From Glandiceps talaboti (taxonomy: Eukaryota > Hemichordata > Enteropneusta > Spengelidae), in NCBI RefSeq assembly GCF_964340395.1, contig NC_135568.1, forward strand, positions 10,955,776 to 11,019,775: a stretch of 64,000 nt of DNA, read 5' to 3'. This document shows positions 33,030-43,069 of this stretch, in pieces (within the stretch, counting starts at the first letter, position 1; the number at the start of each line of letters is the position of its first letter). Position numbers and translations under genes: made by a program. The notes under the pieces are model-generated. The model saw only the letters and a program-made list of their open reading frames with translations. It searched no databases and was not told the origin of the DNA.

Positions 33030-33425
33030 ACCCATTGAAGATTCAAGCCTTCTTGGTATTCTTCATGGATGTAATTCAGTGCTGATCAAACTGAACAATT
33101 GGGGTATGATATTGTTCACTATAATGCATAGAATAACAGTTGATAAACTTATAATGCCTCCTATGGTATCACAAAAAAACTTCAGAAAACTGAAAACTTT
33201 CAGAAGTTCCTGACCTAAAAAGCAACAATTGTTCTCTTTACAAGTGCCTTTCTCTTGTGTTTCATACTGAATACAATACCAGTTTGTTTAAAAGTCACTA
33301 CTTGTTTGCTAAGCTGACCTCTTTTATGCCTTTTAAACTTCTAAATTGTTTATAAAGAGGGGTACTGACTACTACAATAAATTTCACAATTTATCGAGTC
33401 AAAATAGAACCAGACAACAGGTAAA
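33030..33425. other. No feature recognised
   Basis: Contains a 62-codon frame (33025-33213, MKPIEDSSLLGILHGC...) with no supporting signal. Confidence 0.35.
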
Positions 33426-33429
33426 GTCC

Positions 33430-33787
33430 TCGTTGACATCGACATACGGTGTGATTAATATGTTTTTAACTAGGGGTCGGTATATTACTCCAGGCTGACC
33501 ACCCGATTGGCTGTCAGGGCTCTGGTGTCAAGTCATAACAAATAGTGCAGTTGAAATAACAGTAGCCATGCTGTTATTAGAGGCAAGTTCCGTTGTTGTA
33601 GAGAGGTTGTTGTAGAGAGATCATCGTTGAACGAAATCTAGCAGACATTGATAATGAGCCACAGTAATCTATTTGACGGTTGTTTGATGACCTAAGAGTT
33701 GACTGACCAATCAAGAACAGCGGTCAGTTTAAACACCAGCTCAGTTTAAGTGGACGTTTTTAATCCACGGGAATCAGAAGGTACAAA
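33430..33787 (+). promoter_or_regulatory. CpG-enriched promoter-like block
   Basis: CpG and G+C rise here. It holds two CCAAT-box candidates (GATTGGCTG near 33513, inverted; GACCAATCAAG near 33705) and leads straight into the possible first coding exon. No TATA box at a usual distance is clear. Promoter status is inferred. Confidence 0.4.
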
Positions 33788-33833
33788 ATGGACAAATATA
33801 TTCGAAGTGAGCGCTGGCGGTTCCTCCTACCAG
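33788..33833 (+). CDS. Candidate first coding exon of an unidentified gene
   Basis: ATG at 33788 (context ACAAAATGG, a good Kozak match) opens 15 codons, MDKYIRSERWRFLLP, and one extra base before CAG|GTATGG, a good splice donor at 33833/33834, giving a phase-1 intron. G+C and codon choice (CGC, CTC, TGG, CGG) stand out from the surroundings. Reading on past the donor meets a stop within ten codons, so the peptide is either an exon start or a meaningless short frame. The sequence was not recognised. The next exon would lie to the right, possibly beyond this window. Confidence 0.4.
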
Positions 33834-33839
33834 GTATGG

Positions 33840-34880
33840 TGTCAAAGTTTGTTTTGTAGTCAGAGTGGAAATAGCCTAGGGATTTGTGGTATGGATGTCT
33901 GGCTTTAGTACGACCATGTCAAATCTCTTGGCTAGGGTGAAGAGAGTAATATTTATGTTCAGTCCTCTGTTCCTGTTATCTCAGACCACTAACGTATTTT
34001 TAGTGGTCTCAGCTGTTATCAAACATCTTAATGCTATATTCTTTAATGTTATGACCATGAAGTATGTAGTGTTACAAACAGAACTCAACTCAGGACTTAC
34101 ATGTAAAGTTATACATAGACAGCCTCAGCCAAGGGGAGAGAACATATGTTTGATCTTCAGACTTGTTGTCCATCTAAATGTTATGACCAAGTCTGTGTGT
34201 TATCAGCAGGACTTCTAATACATGTAATATTACAAGGTCTGTCCAGATCAGATAATGTTGTTGTACTCATAACATAGACTTAGCAACCCTGTCACAGACT
34301 ATCAACAAAACTCTACACAGACTTGTCTATCAACATATCTATGTGTATATACATACGTCTACATGTAACATATTTTGAATTATTTAACTCATATTGGAAC
34401 TATCAGGTTTCTCGATATGACCGGGCCACAGCACATGTTTTCAAATTCACCAGAATTTAGAATTTTCAAACTTAGACTTTTTTTTTCTTGACATTTATTC
34501 AGTTGATATAAATTTATAACCATTCAACATACAGATTTGAGGGCTGTAGGAAGTTGAAGGACTTTGAGCTAGTTGACGTGCTGGTATTTTTGAGTTTATT
34601 AAAACCACTCCTTGTCTGTAATTAAACATTAATTTCTCTTGAAACTTTAGTGTGAATAGAAAGTTTTGATTCTTCAGCAACATTTTTTGCTATTTATATC
34701 ATTGACAGTATCATGATCTCAGAGGCTATGAATCATTATTTTTGGGAGATGGGGGGAGGGGGTGCAAGTGCTATATTACTGGCCTTGGTGACTGGTGATG
34801 GACTTTGGTCTGAGTGGGAAAGCCTTGATAGTTCCCCACGGAGATGACTGAGTGTGTAACATAGCCCTAGTCTGGATGCC
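33840..34880. other. Intron-like stretch
   Basis: A 110-codon plus frame (33886-34218) is hydrophobic and about as long as chance allows; it is not called. A hairpin of 10-bp arms (AGACCACTAA / TTAGTGGTCT) lies at about 33983-34010. Confidence 0.4.
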
Positions 34881-34884
34881 AATG

Positions 34885-34911
34885 TATGGTATGGTATGGT
34901 ATGGTATGGTC
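34885..34911 (+). repeat. (TATGG)5 microsatellite
   Basis: Five TATGG units. A G-rich tract (GGGAGATGGGGGGAGGGGG, near 34744) lies upstream. Confidence 0.85.
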
Positions 34912-35224
34912 TTTGATTCTGTACATCCAAGGCCATCGGCCAAAAATACAAAATGTAGTTGTTTAATTTTTGAAGACAGTAAATAACGACGAAAAAAATT
35001 AAGTCAGTAGAAATGTTACAAATGAAATTATGATAAATTTACATAAATCTCTCTACGTAATTTCATTGCAAGAAATGTAAATACAGCAAGGCGTTGAAGA
35101 ATATGTACATTATCTGATGAAAGTAAATTGATGAATTTATCAGTAGTTGGAGATTCAAAGTAAAATCTTGGTAAATACTTAGTTCTCACAACATTAAAAA
35201 ATGCCAACATGTGGTCTCTATCTA

Positions 35225-35275
35225 AACTGTGAGTGGAGGTGTAAATCGTAGTGATACTGTACAGGGACTAGACTA
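35225..35275. mobile_element. MITE family D, end fragment
   Basis: GTGAGTGGAGGTGTAAATCG, GATACTGTACAGGGACTAGA; matches the 50-bp unit at 36765-36905. Confidence 0.5.
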
Positions 35276-36017
35276 CATGGCCCTGACACATAGTCTAAAA
35301 TAGGAATGGGAAATCTATAGAATAATGTTGAGTGCCTATATATGTCTGTATGAAACAAATGTCGAGAGCAAATTGCCAGTGTCCCAGCACAATTTATTTT
35401 TTTCAAATCTGCCAATGTTTCCTGTTTTGTAGACATTTTTAGTTGTCATAGATAAGGTTTGGGGGAATCACTTACAGAGGTGAAGGACTTTGATAATGTT
35501 TACAGACGTCAACTGTTTGTGACTGATGCGTCACCTTATTTGGGAATGTGGGTAAATCTCATTGTACCTAGCATGGATTCCTAGCCTGTCTACTCAATAG
35601 ATCGGTGATTCTGATAGCCTGTCATATTGCCTGTTCACTCGTTAGATATGTGACTCCACGTAGGTGTTCTCATTTACTGTATCACTCTCTATTAACTTAC
35701 TCATCATTATGAATTTTTTAATTTTCACTTGTCCTTGAAATGGGAGCAAAAATTAAAATGGTAGTTAGGAGAGCTGAAAAGTGTAGTACTAGTAGCATTA
35801 GTCCTTCATGTCGACAGGTAGGCTATTCAGTCATTGGATCTCTGACTCCACTGTACTCATTCACTATCCACTTATGGTGCCTGGGATTGTGAGTGAATAT
35901 GTCACAGCTCTAGTGAACAGATAGCCTAATGGGTTCCAGGCTAGAGACTGGAGTGAAAAATTATTATATTAAGATTCTTGTATATTAACAGGTATACTGC
36001 TAATCCAGAACTAAACT

Positions 36018-36037
36018 GGGTTGGGGTGGGGAGGGGG
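36018..36037 (+). other. G-quadruplex motif
   Basis: G-runs of 3, 4, 4 and 5 separated by TT, T and A. Confidence 0.65.
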
Positions 36038-36629
36038 TGCTTGTCAGTATTTGGAAAAGTTATATTGTTTGCATACAGTGAAGTGCATGTTGATAATTTT
36101 TTGAAGGTAATTATGTTCATCACATGATTGCATCTGGTCCACTATTATTAATATGAAATTTAATCAAGAAAGGAAAATATATTAAGTTAATGTTTAATTA
36201 AATTGTAGTCCTTGTAGGAAGCTCACCCACAGTAAACATATTATCAATTCATTAGCCAGTAATGAATTTATGACGCACAATGAGTGTGATTAATATGTGT
36301 TATCTGTACCAGACAGAATAGTATGTGCTAGGTTTCCATGCATTACATGTTGGCATGTACGTACACTGAACTGTAGCCCACAGACTTATATCTGACTCTA
36401 GAAAAAGTACAGTCATTTGCTTAAACAGGTCAATGACATGGTCAGTGAGTGATTTCATTTGCCCAAACAGGTAAACAAGATTGTCAAGCCAGTCTGCTGA
36501 ACTATTACTCATAACTGTTCATACTCATCAAAATTATCCCCGCTACTGGCTGTGACTCCGCTAATGCTCATCGCTATTGGACTGTCAATGAGTGGCTCTA
36601 CAGTATAATATCATTTGTCGCAACATGTC

Positions 36630-36698
36630 GGGTGAATGACATTGTCAAGACAGATAGCCACTGAGTCTCTCAGCAAATATGGAACTGTTACTCATAAA
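36630..36698. mobile_element. Hairpin MITE family B, half copy
   Basis: GGTGAATGACATTGTCAAGA, CAGATAGCCA and GAGTCTCTCAG, followed by AACTGTTACTCATAA, which is also present in neighbouring copies. Confidence 0.5.
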
Positions 36699-36764
36699 CA
36701 TGTGCACACTTCACTCAATCAGCCTGTCAAATCTAGTCTGGATGCCAACGTGGTTTCTAACTAA

Positions 36765-36905
36765 GTGAGTGGATGTGTAAATGGTAACGATACTGTATAG
36801 GAACTAGACTGCGAGTGGAGGTGTAAATGGTAATGATACTGTATAGGAACTAGACTGTGAGTGGAGGTGTAAATGGTAACGATACTGTATAGGAACTAGA
36901 CTAGT
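36765..36905 (+). repeat. MITE-D terminus amplified: 50-bp unit x 3
   Basis: Three nearly identical units GTGAGTGGAGGTGTAAATGG, TAACGATACTGTATAGGAAC, TAGACTG. They match the terminal part of the 38178-38292 hairpin family, so a transposon end seems to have been turned into a satellite-like array. Confidence 0.85.
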
Positions 36906-36971
36906 TGAATCTGATTTGCACATTCGTTCAATATTTAGATAGTGAAGTAATTAAGCTACACTCTCTAGTAT

Positions 36972-37335
36972 ACCCAGCATTGGAAAATAGCCAAATCTCT
37001 GCGCTAGCTGAAAATTGTTATTCATAACACTAATTCTCTTAATTAGCCTCTCAAGATCTATAACACGTACTGACTGAATCTGTGACTTTGATATCATTTG
37101 TCAGGTGAACAACATTGTCAAACTAGATAGCCAAGCTTTATCTCAGAGCTGACTGAATTGTTGTACTCATAGCTACACTACACTTAGCCAGTCCAAGTAC
37201 TGAATGAATCAGCTGTGACAACTCTACATTCCTTCAATATTGAGTAGTGAAGTATAGCTATACATTCCAGTACCGGAATACACCAACATAGCCAAATCTC
37301 TGGGTTATCTAAAAACTGTTACTAAATATAAGTTA
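36972..37335. mobile_element. Hairpin MITE family B, three partial copies in a row
   Basis: ATAGCCAAATCTCTG(C/G)G at about 36985 and 37275, and AACATTGTCAAACTAGATAG, CCAAGC at about 37108. Each is followed by an ACTGTTACT(C/A)ATA-like segment, suggesting local segmental duplication. Confidence 0.5.
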
Positions 37336-37339
37336 TAAC

Positions 37340-37980
37340 AACACTTTACTTCATCTGTCTGTGCCTACTGGCTATGAGTTCTAAGAAAGTCTGTTAATAC
37401 TATAAGTATATAGAATACATGTAGAATATCAATAAGAATGCACAAATATGAAAATTTGTATGGTTATCAAAAACATTAAAAATTAGCAACTGAACTAGCT
37501 GGCATATCATATATGAATAACCACAGTGCATCGAAATTCATGATGTCATAAATTCATTTTTTATTAATTAATTGAAAAAATCGAAAGAAAAATAACAGTC
37601 ATTGACAATAATGGCTGATTTAAAAAGCATAGGGTGTTATAAAACATTAAATATTGACGAGGGAAGTGGCATGGCATATTAATATTATATACATAAGACA
37701 TCAAATTAATATTTCATAAGTTCATTAAAAAATGCCATATTTTATTGATATCAACCATTTGGTCGATTTAAAAATGATATGAAAAAATAAATAGCAAATA
37801 TGTTCGGGAAGTATGAATAAACTACTAAGATCTCAAACTTCATGGCAGAGTGGTAAAACAATTGTCTCCCCTCAACCACCATTCCATCAAAGTACCAAAC
37901 CAACTCCATCCAGCCCATCCTCAAAATTTTTTGTTGTGCTAGCAGAGACATCATTGTGAGCTTATGAGGATAAAGTGTAC
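37340..37980. other. No feature recognised
   Basis: Very A/T-rich. The minus-strand 67-codon frame at 37751-37954 is unsupported. Confidence 0.4.
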
Positions 37981-37984
37981 TTCT

Positions 37985-38095
37985 AGGAATTGAGAAAGTA
38001 TAAAGGGTTATTGTGCCACTACAGGTCCATGCTTAGGGTAATAATTGGGAAGCTGTTTGAACACAGTATGGAAAAGCAATATAAAAAAACTGACT
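37985..38095 (+). mobile_element. SINE-1 3' domain fragment
   Basis: GTTATTGTGCCACTACAGGT, CCATGCTTAGGGTAATAATT and later GGAAAAGCA match the 3' domain of the SINE at 17890-18226. Confidence 0.6.
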
Positions 38096-38177
38096 TTGCA
38101 TTATAATATATAGACTCAGAAACCATACATCCAATATATATGTCATTTACAGGAGAAGTGTAGGCTACCGAGTCTTA

Positions 38178-38292
38178 TAGTCTAGTTCCTGACTACCATG
38201 TTCTGATTTACACAACGTTATCTTCGCACATTACAGTAATGTGTGAAGATAATATAGTGTAAATCGGAACACGGTCCTCAGGAACTAGACTA
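38178..38292. mobile_element. MITE family D, 115-bp near-perfect hairpin
   Basis: Arms of 57 nt differ at 8 positions and meet at a single A. Ends are TAGTCTAGTTCCTGA and TCAGGAACTAGACTA; the centre is CACATTACAGTAATGTG. No coding capacity. If transcribed it would fold into a long hairpin. Confidence 0.85.
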
Positions 38293-38296
38293 CCCA

Positions 38297-38375
38297 GTCT
38301 AGATGCTAACATGATATCAAAATCAAATCATCTCTGAGATTTGAAACCATGGATAGTACTAGACTATAGCTAGTA
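38297..38375. mobile_element. Hairpin element H, copy 1
   Basis: AGTCTAGATGCTAAC and GATAGTACTAGACT are inverted around CATCTCTGAGATTTGAAACC. Related pieces lie at 42188-42254, 43288-43335 and 49770-49805. Confidence 0.45.
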
Positions 38376-38379
38376 AGGA

Positions 38380-39500
38380 TACGTTTTCAAAAATATATCA
38401 TCTACAAATACAGAGCTTGGGATATCATGTCCACAGAAAGACACATGATATATACTGACAGAGAGACAAACCAGTCAGAAATATTACATCTTCTATTTTC
38501 ATAATACTTTATGTTCGTAAATATTCTACTGAATGGGGAAGTATAAAGAGTAAAATGGATAGTCTAATATTTTATCAACTGTGAAGGCTTTCATCAATAT
38601 CAAATTACTGTCCTAAAAGGTTTGATATCACTGCATCAATTATCTAGTGGCATGTCCTGCATAATGTACATATTACACTGTAAAAGTCAGTACTTCAGCT
38701 GAAGTCAACTAAAAAACTTTGTATTAAACGTGGACAAATAATAAAACATTGGATTATTAGAGATAGGAAATGTCATGATTTTTAGTGACAAATTTTCAAC
38801 AAATTGGACTGAAAATAACTCTTTGAATATTTAAGTCAACTAACTTTGTATTAAATGAGAAGTTCAACCAAAAGAACATGTTGACGTTGTATTGATTTTT
38901 AAGATGTTTGACTTTTGATTTATACCCCTAACAATCAATAGAAAACAGTCAACTCTTAGAGTTGAGTAATGTATTTAGAAATAACATCTAGAAATTGTCG
39001 ACAGCTTGTTTTCGATTTTCCACTATGTTTGATGTCAGATAGTGAAAACAAATCTCCTTGGCAAGAAGTAGACAATTTTGATAACATTTTGACCTCTTTT
39101 TGAAAAAAAAAATTTAAGATAAAAAATAGAAAAAGTGAAAGATTTTAATAATTTTGCAAGGTGCATAACTGTGTTAAGTCCTTCATTTATTCCATGGTAG
39201 TATGGACAAACTTCCAGACTTGTTTTCCATTTCCGTGTGACCCCCCTACTCATCACTTACTTTGAGATTCTAGACTAGTGTCATTTCCTTGTAAATAAAA
39301 CATGATATGTTCCTTATTTTTGAGTATAAATGATCAGATTTCTTACCCCATTGAGCAGTTTTCATTTTGATGGCATATCACATTTCAGTGATTACCCTAA
39401 ATAACATACAGAATTTCAAATCCTTTATTTTTATACCGAAATCAATAAGCAGGGAATGATCACCTAGTTTTAATAATCGACATCACTGCATTGAACAAAT
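38380..39500. other. No feature recognised
   Basis: A/T-rich; minus frame 39035-39256 unsupported. Confidence 0.4.
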
Positions 39501-39511
39501 GGATGTGTCTG

Positions 39512-39524
39512 GTTGCCTAGCAAC
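39512..39524 (+). promoter_or_regulatory. RFX X-box motif
   Basis: GTTGCCTAGCAAC is a full palindromic RFX X-box with a 1-nt spacer. About 53 bp downstream an ATG (39577) opens a 24-codon frame (MRTSLCFKSIYDSYQSVL...), too short to judge. Confidence 0.5.
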
Positions 39525-39954
39525 AGGGTGTATAGCAACTGTTTCTATTTACCTTCAAGCTGTAAAAAATTCAAAATGAGGACAAGTCTGTGCTTCAAGT
39601 CGATTTATGACAGCTATCAATCAGTACTCCGCTTAAAGAGGTTCTGAGAGTGCAGACAGTTAGACATTTAGGGTATTGTTGATTGAGGTTGAGTGATACG
39701 TTTTGGCATTATTAAAGTTTGAGTTACCGGTTTAAAATGTAGACAAATGAGAAAATGATTCATTTTTCACAGTAATTTATCATTTTTGAGTGCTGAAAGT
39801 GTAATGAGATTCAATAATGAGTTTATTGACATGTACTTTTTTAACTTAGTGTTTTCCTAATGGTTTTAGTGCATGTTTACTATCACTAGTCTGTATAGAA
39901 TTGTGTCAGTCAGGCAAACATCACCATTATGATGATGTTTTTAAAGTGATTTCA

Positions 39955-40400
39955 ACTTGTTTCAAGTTCCAATTTAGTGTTTCTCAGGAATTCCACATAA
40001 TTTGATGTAAAATCACTTACATTCTCTAAAACCCAAAGTTTATTTTATACCTTTATTTTATGTAGTGGTGTGTCATATGTAAAGTGCTATAATTGCAACT
40101 CATTTCAAATTCCACTCTGTGTTTCTCAGCAATTCTGCATAATGCAAGTGATATAAAACCACAAAATGATTCTTCAGAAGCACCCCTTTACCTGAGAAAA
40201 TGACTTTATTTTGTGCAATGGTATGCCCTGTAAAGTTTGCAATTGTAATTGTAATTCAAATTTCGACTCAGTGTTTCTCATCAATCATGCATCATGCATT
40301 GCAAGTGATAAAATATTATGAGGTACGTGACTCCCTAGAATCCAAAGTTTATGAAAATACCTTTATTTTCTGGATGGTGTGCTCCTGTAAAGTTCACTAT
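39955..40400 (+). repeat. Tandem repeat, about 145 bp x 3, related to MITE E
   Basis: Units share AGTGTTTCTCA(G/T)(G/C)AAT, TAAAA-CAC, CCAAAGTTTAT, ACCTTTATTTT and TGTAAAGT. The segment AGTTTATGAAAATACCTTTA matches the right arm of the MITE at 14036-14374. Confidence 0.75.
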
Positions 40401-40403
40401 TGG

Positions 40404-40566
40404 TTAGCATAGAATCCAGTCATGTAGGGAATAGATTCCAGGTTAGCCATTGCTTGGCTAGGACGAGGAGTTGGACCATCATAATTAGCATAGAGTCCAG
40501 TCATGAGGGAATAGATTCCAGGTTAACCATTGCTTGGCTAGGACTAGGAGTTGGACCATCATAATT
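40404..40566 (+). repeat. 81-bp tandem duplication
   Basis: Two units (40404-40484, 40485-40566) with only a few differences: TTAGCATAGA(A/G)TCCAGTCATG, GGGAATAGATTCCAGGTTA, CCATTGCTTGGCTAGGAC, AGGAGTTGGACCATCATAA. Confidence 0.9.
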
Positions 40567-40569
40567 ATC

Positions 40570-41485
40570 CAGAATCCAGGTGATTGGGGATTTTGAATTG
40601 TGATTTCCCAATCTAATTGGAAATAATGTGTTAGGGGAATTAATGAATTCAAAACCCCCATCTGCATGGATTCAAGGGTACGTCGTAACAGACCAAGGCA
40701 CTTCTCTTTAAATTGACAGTTTCCTATATACAGTTACATATATACCCAGTGTTTTTAGGGGAAGTTCACAAATAAATAGCAAGATGATCATAGCTGGAGT
40801 ACTATTTCTTTACCATCTTTACTAACACAAGCAAAAATAATTCAAACAGGAAACAATTTCTACATGATTCCTGGCTATTGAAAATCTATAAGAATTTCAT
40901 CTACCATGGCGTACAATATTCAGGGGGTTAGATTTTAAACAACGAAAAAGAAAAGAAAACATTTTCAAAAAGAAAAAGAAATTGGCTTTTTCTGAACATA
41001 AGTTTGGTTAATTTAGAAAGGTATACTGATAAGTAAAAAGTATTTTGAAGTCTTAGATTGTTTTCTTTATGGAAAAAAACACACTATTGAAAGTGTACTC
41101 CCAAAATCTCCCAATTTAGAATAAGGAAGTCTAGAGTTGCAATAATTCTCCCCTAAAAGTTATTTAATCATGAAAAGTTTGGAATCAATGTACTAACGTT
41201 TTGTTATGATAGGAATGTAATGTTTTGAAGAGTGCGTCTTTCTAGGTAAACAACGCAAGTGAAAGTTAATTCTGTGATAGTGGTAGTCAGAGTGTAATCT
41301 TCCATTGTTGATCAAGTTTGGTAAATTCTTTTCAGAATAGAAGAGCTCCCTCTATCACAACATTTGGAGAGGAGGGGAATGGCAGTTGTCTTTTGCTGGG
41401 ACACATACTAGTATTCTCTAGTTAGTGATGTCAAATTTATAGTTGAATGAATTCATACTCATATCATTAATCAACATTGTTTACA
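40570..41485. other. No feature recognised
   Basis: Unique-looking A/T-rich DNA; an A/G-rich purine tract lies at 40940-40985. Confidence 0.4.
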
Positions 41486-41487
41486 TT

Positions 41488-41790
41488 GCAACAAAAATAA
41501 CCAAATAGGGGCAAAAAATCAGATAAAAATCCTTCCTTTGAATCAAATGTGTTTGCCATCTGTAGCAAATCTAATTCGTCTCATGTCTGTCACAATATAT
41601 TTGTTGGTATGTGATTTGTTTATTCAGTAAACTTTAACAACAAAAATACCAGATATGGATAAAATCAAATTCTCATCTGTATCAAATGTGTTTACCATCT
41701 GTATTAAATTTAATTTCATTCTCAGGCAAAGTGGATTTCTGTTACTGAATATGTTTGTTGGTATGTGATTTGTTTACTCAGTAAAGTTAC
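41488..41790 (+). repeat. Degenerate duplication, about 155 bp x 2
   Basis: Both units have ATCAAATGTGTTT(G/A)CCATCTGTA, AAT(C/T)TAATT and TTGTTGGTATGTGATTTGTT, then TA(C)TCAGTAAA. Confidence 0.8.
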
Positions 41791-42046
41791 CTTTCTGAAG
41801 GCGCTACACTTAACATTCCTTTGGACACAAGAAGAATAGTTATTCCCTACGGTCTCTTGGGTCACCATCTCGGACAAGTGGTCTCCATATGTAAGATCTT
41901 TCAGTTGCCAAGACTTCAGTGTTACCATACCAGAAAACATTTGTGTAAACTGAGTATGTTTTACATGTGAGATGAGAAGGGCTGTCAACACTTTCCGATA
42001 TTTTGATGGTGGAATAATGTAGAAGGGCTGGCTTGTAATGATTCAT
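41722..42046 (-). other. Two overlapping minus-strand open frames, unassigned
   Basis: Frames at 41722-41991 (89 codons) and 41840-42046 (68 codons) overlap in different phases over a G+C-richer segment. Pieces such as VLATERSYIWRPLVRDGDP and LKSWQLKDLTYGDHLSEM are moderately protein-like. A frameshifted remnant of a coding element is possible. No motif or family was recognised, and chance cannot be excluded. Confidence 0.2.
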
Positions 42047-42187
42047 GAGAGCTTCAGTATTGTGTGCTTGTCACAAATTTGTCTGTGGTTTACAAAGATG
42101 GCCTGATGGCCTGAAATCCAAACAAGACGATACCAGTTCCTGTCATATCGCCTATGTGATTGCATATACCAGTAATGTAAAGGTATA

Positions 42188-42254
42188 AGCTGTAGCTTTG
42201 AATCTCTGAATTCTCAAGAAAGAAGAGATATTGAGATTCGAAGCCACAGATAGC
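42188..42254. mobile_element. Hairpin element H, copy 2
   Basis: GCTGTAGCTTTGAATCTCTG is inverted as TTGAGATTCGAAGCCACAGA around an AAGAAAGAAG loop. Confidence 0.5.
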
Positions 42255-42445
42255 CTCAAGACTTTTATGTGGTTCTGATTGGCTAGAAGTCTTTGGGCAA
42301 GTTTACAACCACAGTCCATTTTATACTGAGCCTTATAAATGGATATCTGATAGGTCAGAATTGTTAGATGTAAGATTGTATACTAAGTACCAGTACTTAA
42401 TATGTAAAGTAAGATTTTTTGCAAGATTTGAACTAAAATAACTAT

Positions 42446-42720
42446 AATATGTCAAGTTGCGCCACCCTCACCAGATGTTGACCAATGTGTGAGGGCACCC
42501 TTGGCAAGATTTGAACTAAACTAACTGTAATACGTCAAGTTGTACCACCCTCACCAGATGTTGACAGTGTGTGAGGGCACCCTTGGTAAGATTTCAACTA
42601 TTTTTAACCAAGTGTAATACGTCTAGTTGTGCTTATACCCTCACCAACCTGTTCTATCTAAAGGTGTACATTGACCAATGTGTGAGGGCACCCTGTCACA
42701 GGATATCTTACAGACAAGAT
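42446..42720 (+). repeat. Tandem repeat, 80-115 bp x 3
   Basis: Units AATACGTCAAGTTG, CCACCCTCACCAGATGTTGA, CCAATGTGTGAGGGCACCC, AAGATTTGAACTA. Each unit can fold through CCCTCAC / GTGAGGG. A related fragment lies at about 16620-16690. Confidence 0.8.
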
Positions 42721-42877
42721 TTGAATTAAACTCCATGTATTGAGCCTTTTAAGTTATAAATGGTACCTGATATGAGTGATTAGCCATAATTGTTACTTCA
42801 AAGTTTTCATATTGAGTACTTCATAGCTCTTTGGACAAGATTTGAACTACTGTCCAGTTTATAAATGGGTACCTGAA

Positions 42878-42890
42878 AGGTCAAAGGTCA
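42878..42890 (+). promoter_or_regulatory. Perfect DR1 nuclear-receptor motif
   Basis: AGGTCAAAGGTCA, here inside the SINE central domain (ACCTGAAAGGTCAAAGGTCA). At least this copy may therefore come from transposon sequence. Confidence 0.4.
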
Positions 42891-42949
42891 TTATTATTGT
42901 ATGAAAGATTTTATACCAAGTACTAAGTGGCGGCAAAGATTGTAATTTC

Positions 42950-43065
42950 CAGAAAGTTAAGAAAGTATAAAAAGTTGTGCTATTATAGGTCTGTGCCAGA
43001 AGTAATAGTTTTCAGACACATAAGTAAGTTGTTGGGAAAAGTGCTATAAGTATTTAAAATATGCA
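42950..43065 (+). mobile_element. SINE-1 3' domain fragment
   Basis: GAAAGTATAAAAAGTTGTGC, TATTATAGGTCTGTGCC and GGGAAAAGTGCTATAAG match the 3' domain at 17890-18000 (reverse complement). Confidence 0.6.
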
Positions 43066-43069
43066 TCAT

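Larger units (their letters stand above)
34915..36610. other. Mostly unassigned
   Basis: Contains a MITE-D end fragment (35225-35275), a G-quadruplex motif (36018-36037) and a loosely palindromic segment at about 35580-35945 built from TAGCCTGTC / GGCTAGAG-like words. Short minus-strand frames of 60-72 codons are not convincing. Confidence 0.4.
42285..42900 (+). mobile_element. SINE-1 central-domain copies, nested and repeated
   Basis: The motif GG(C/A)CAAG(T/A)TT(T/G)AA, about 30 bp, then TTATAAATGG(G)TACCTGA appears at 42285-42370, 42719-42800 and 42832-42890. It matches the central domain of the full SINE at 17890-18226. The last copy runs on into the 3' domain. Confidence 0.55.

Noticed and set aside
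33886-34218. 110-codon hydrophobic frame
   Set aside because: Within chance expectation for 64 kb of A/T-rich DNA; lies in the presumed intron after the 33833 donor; no family features.
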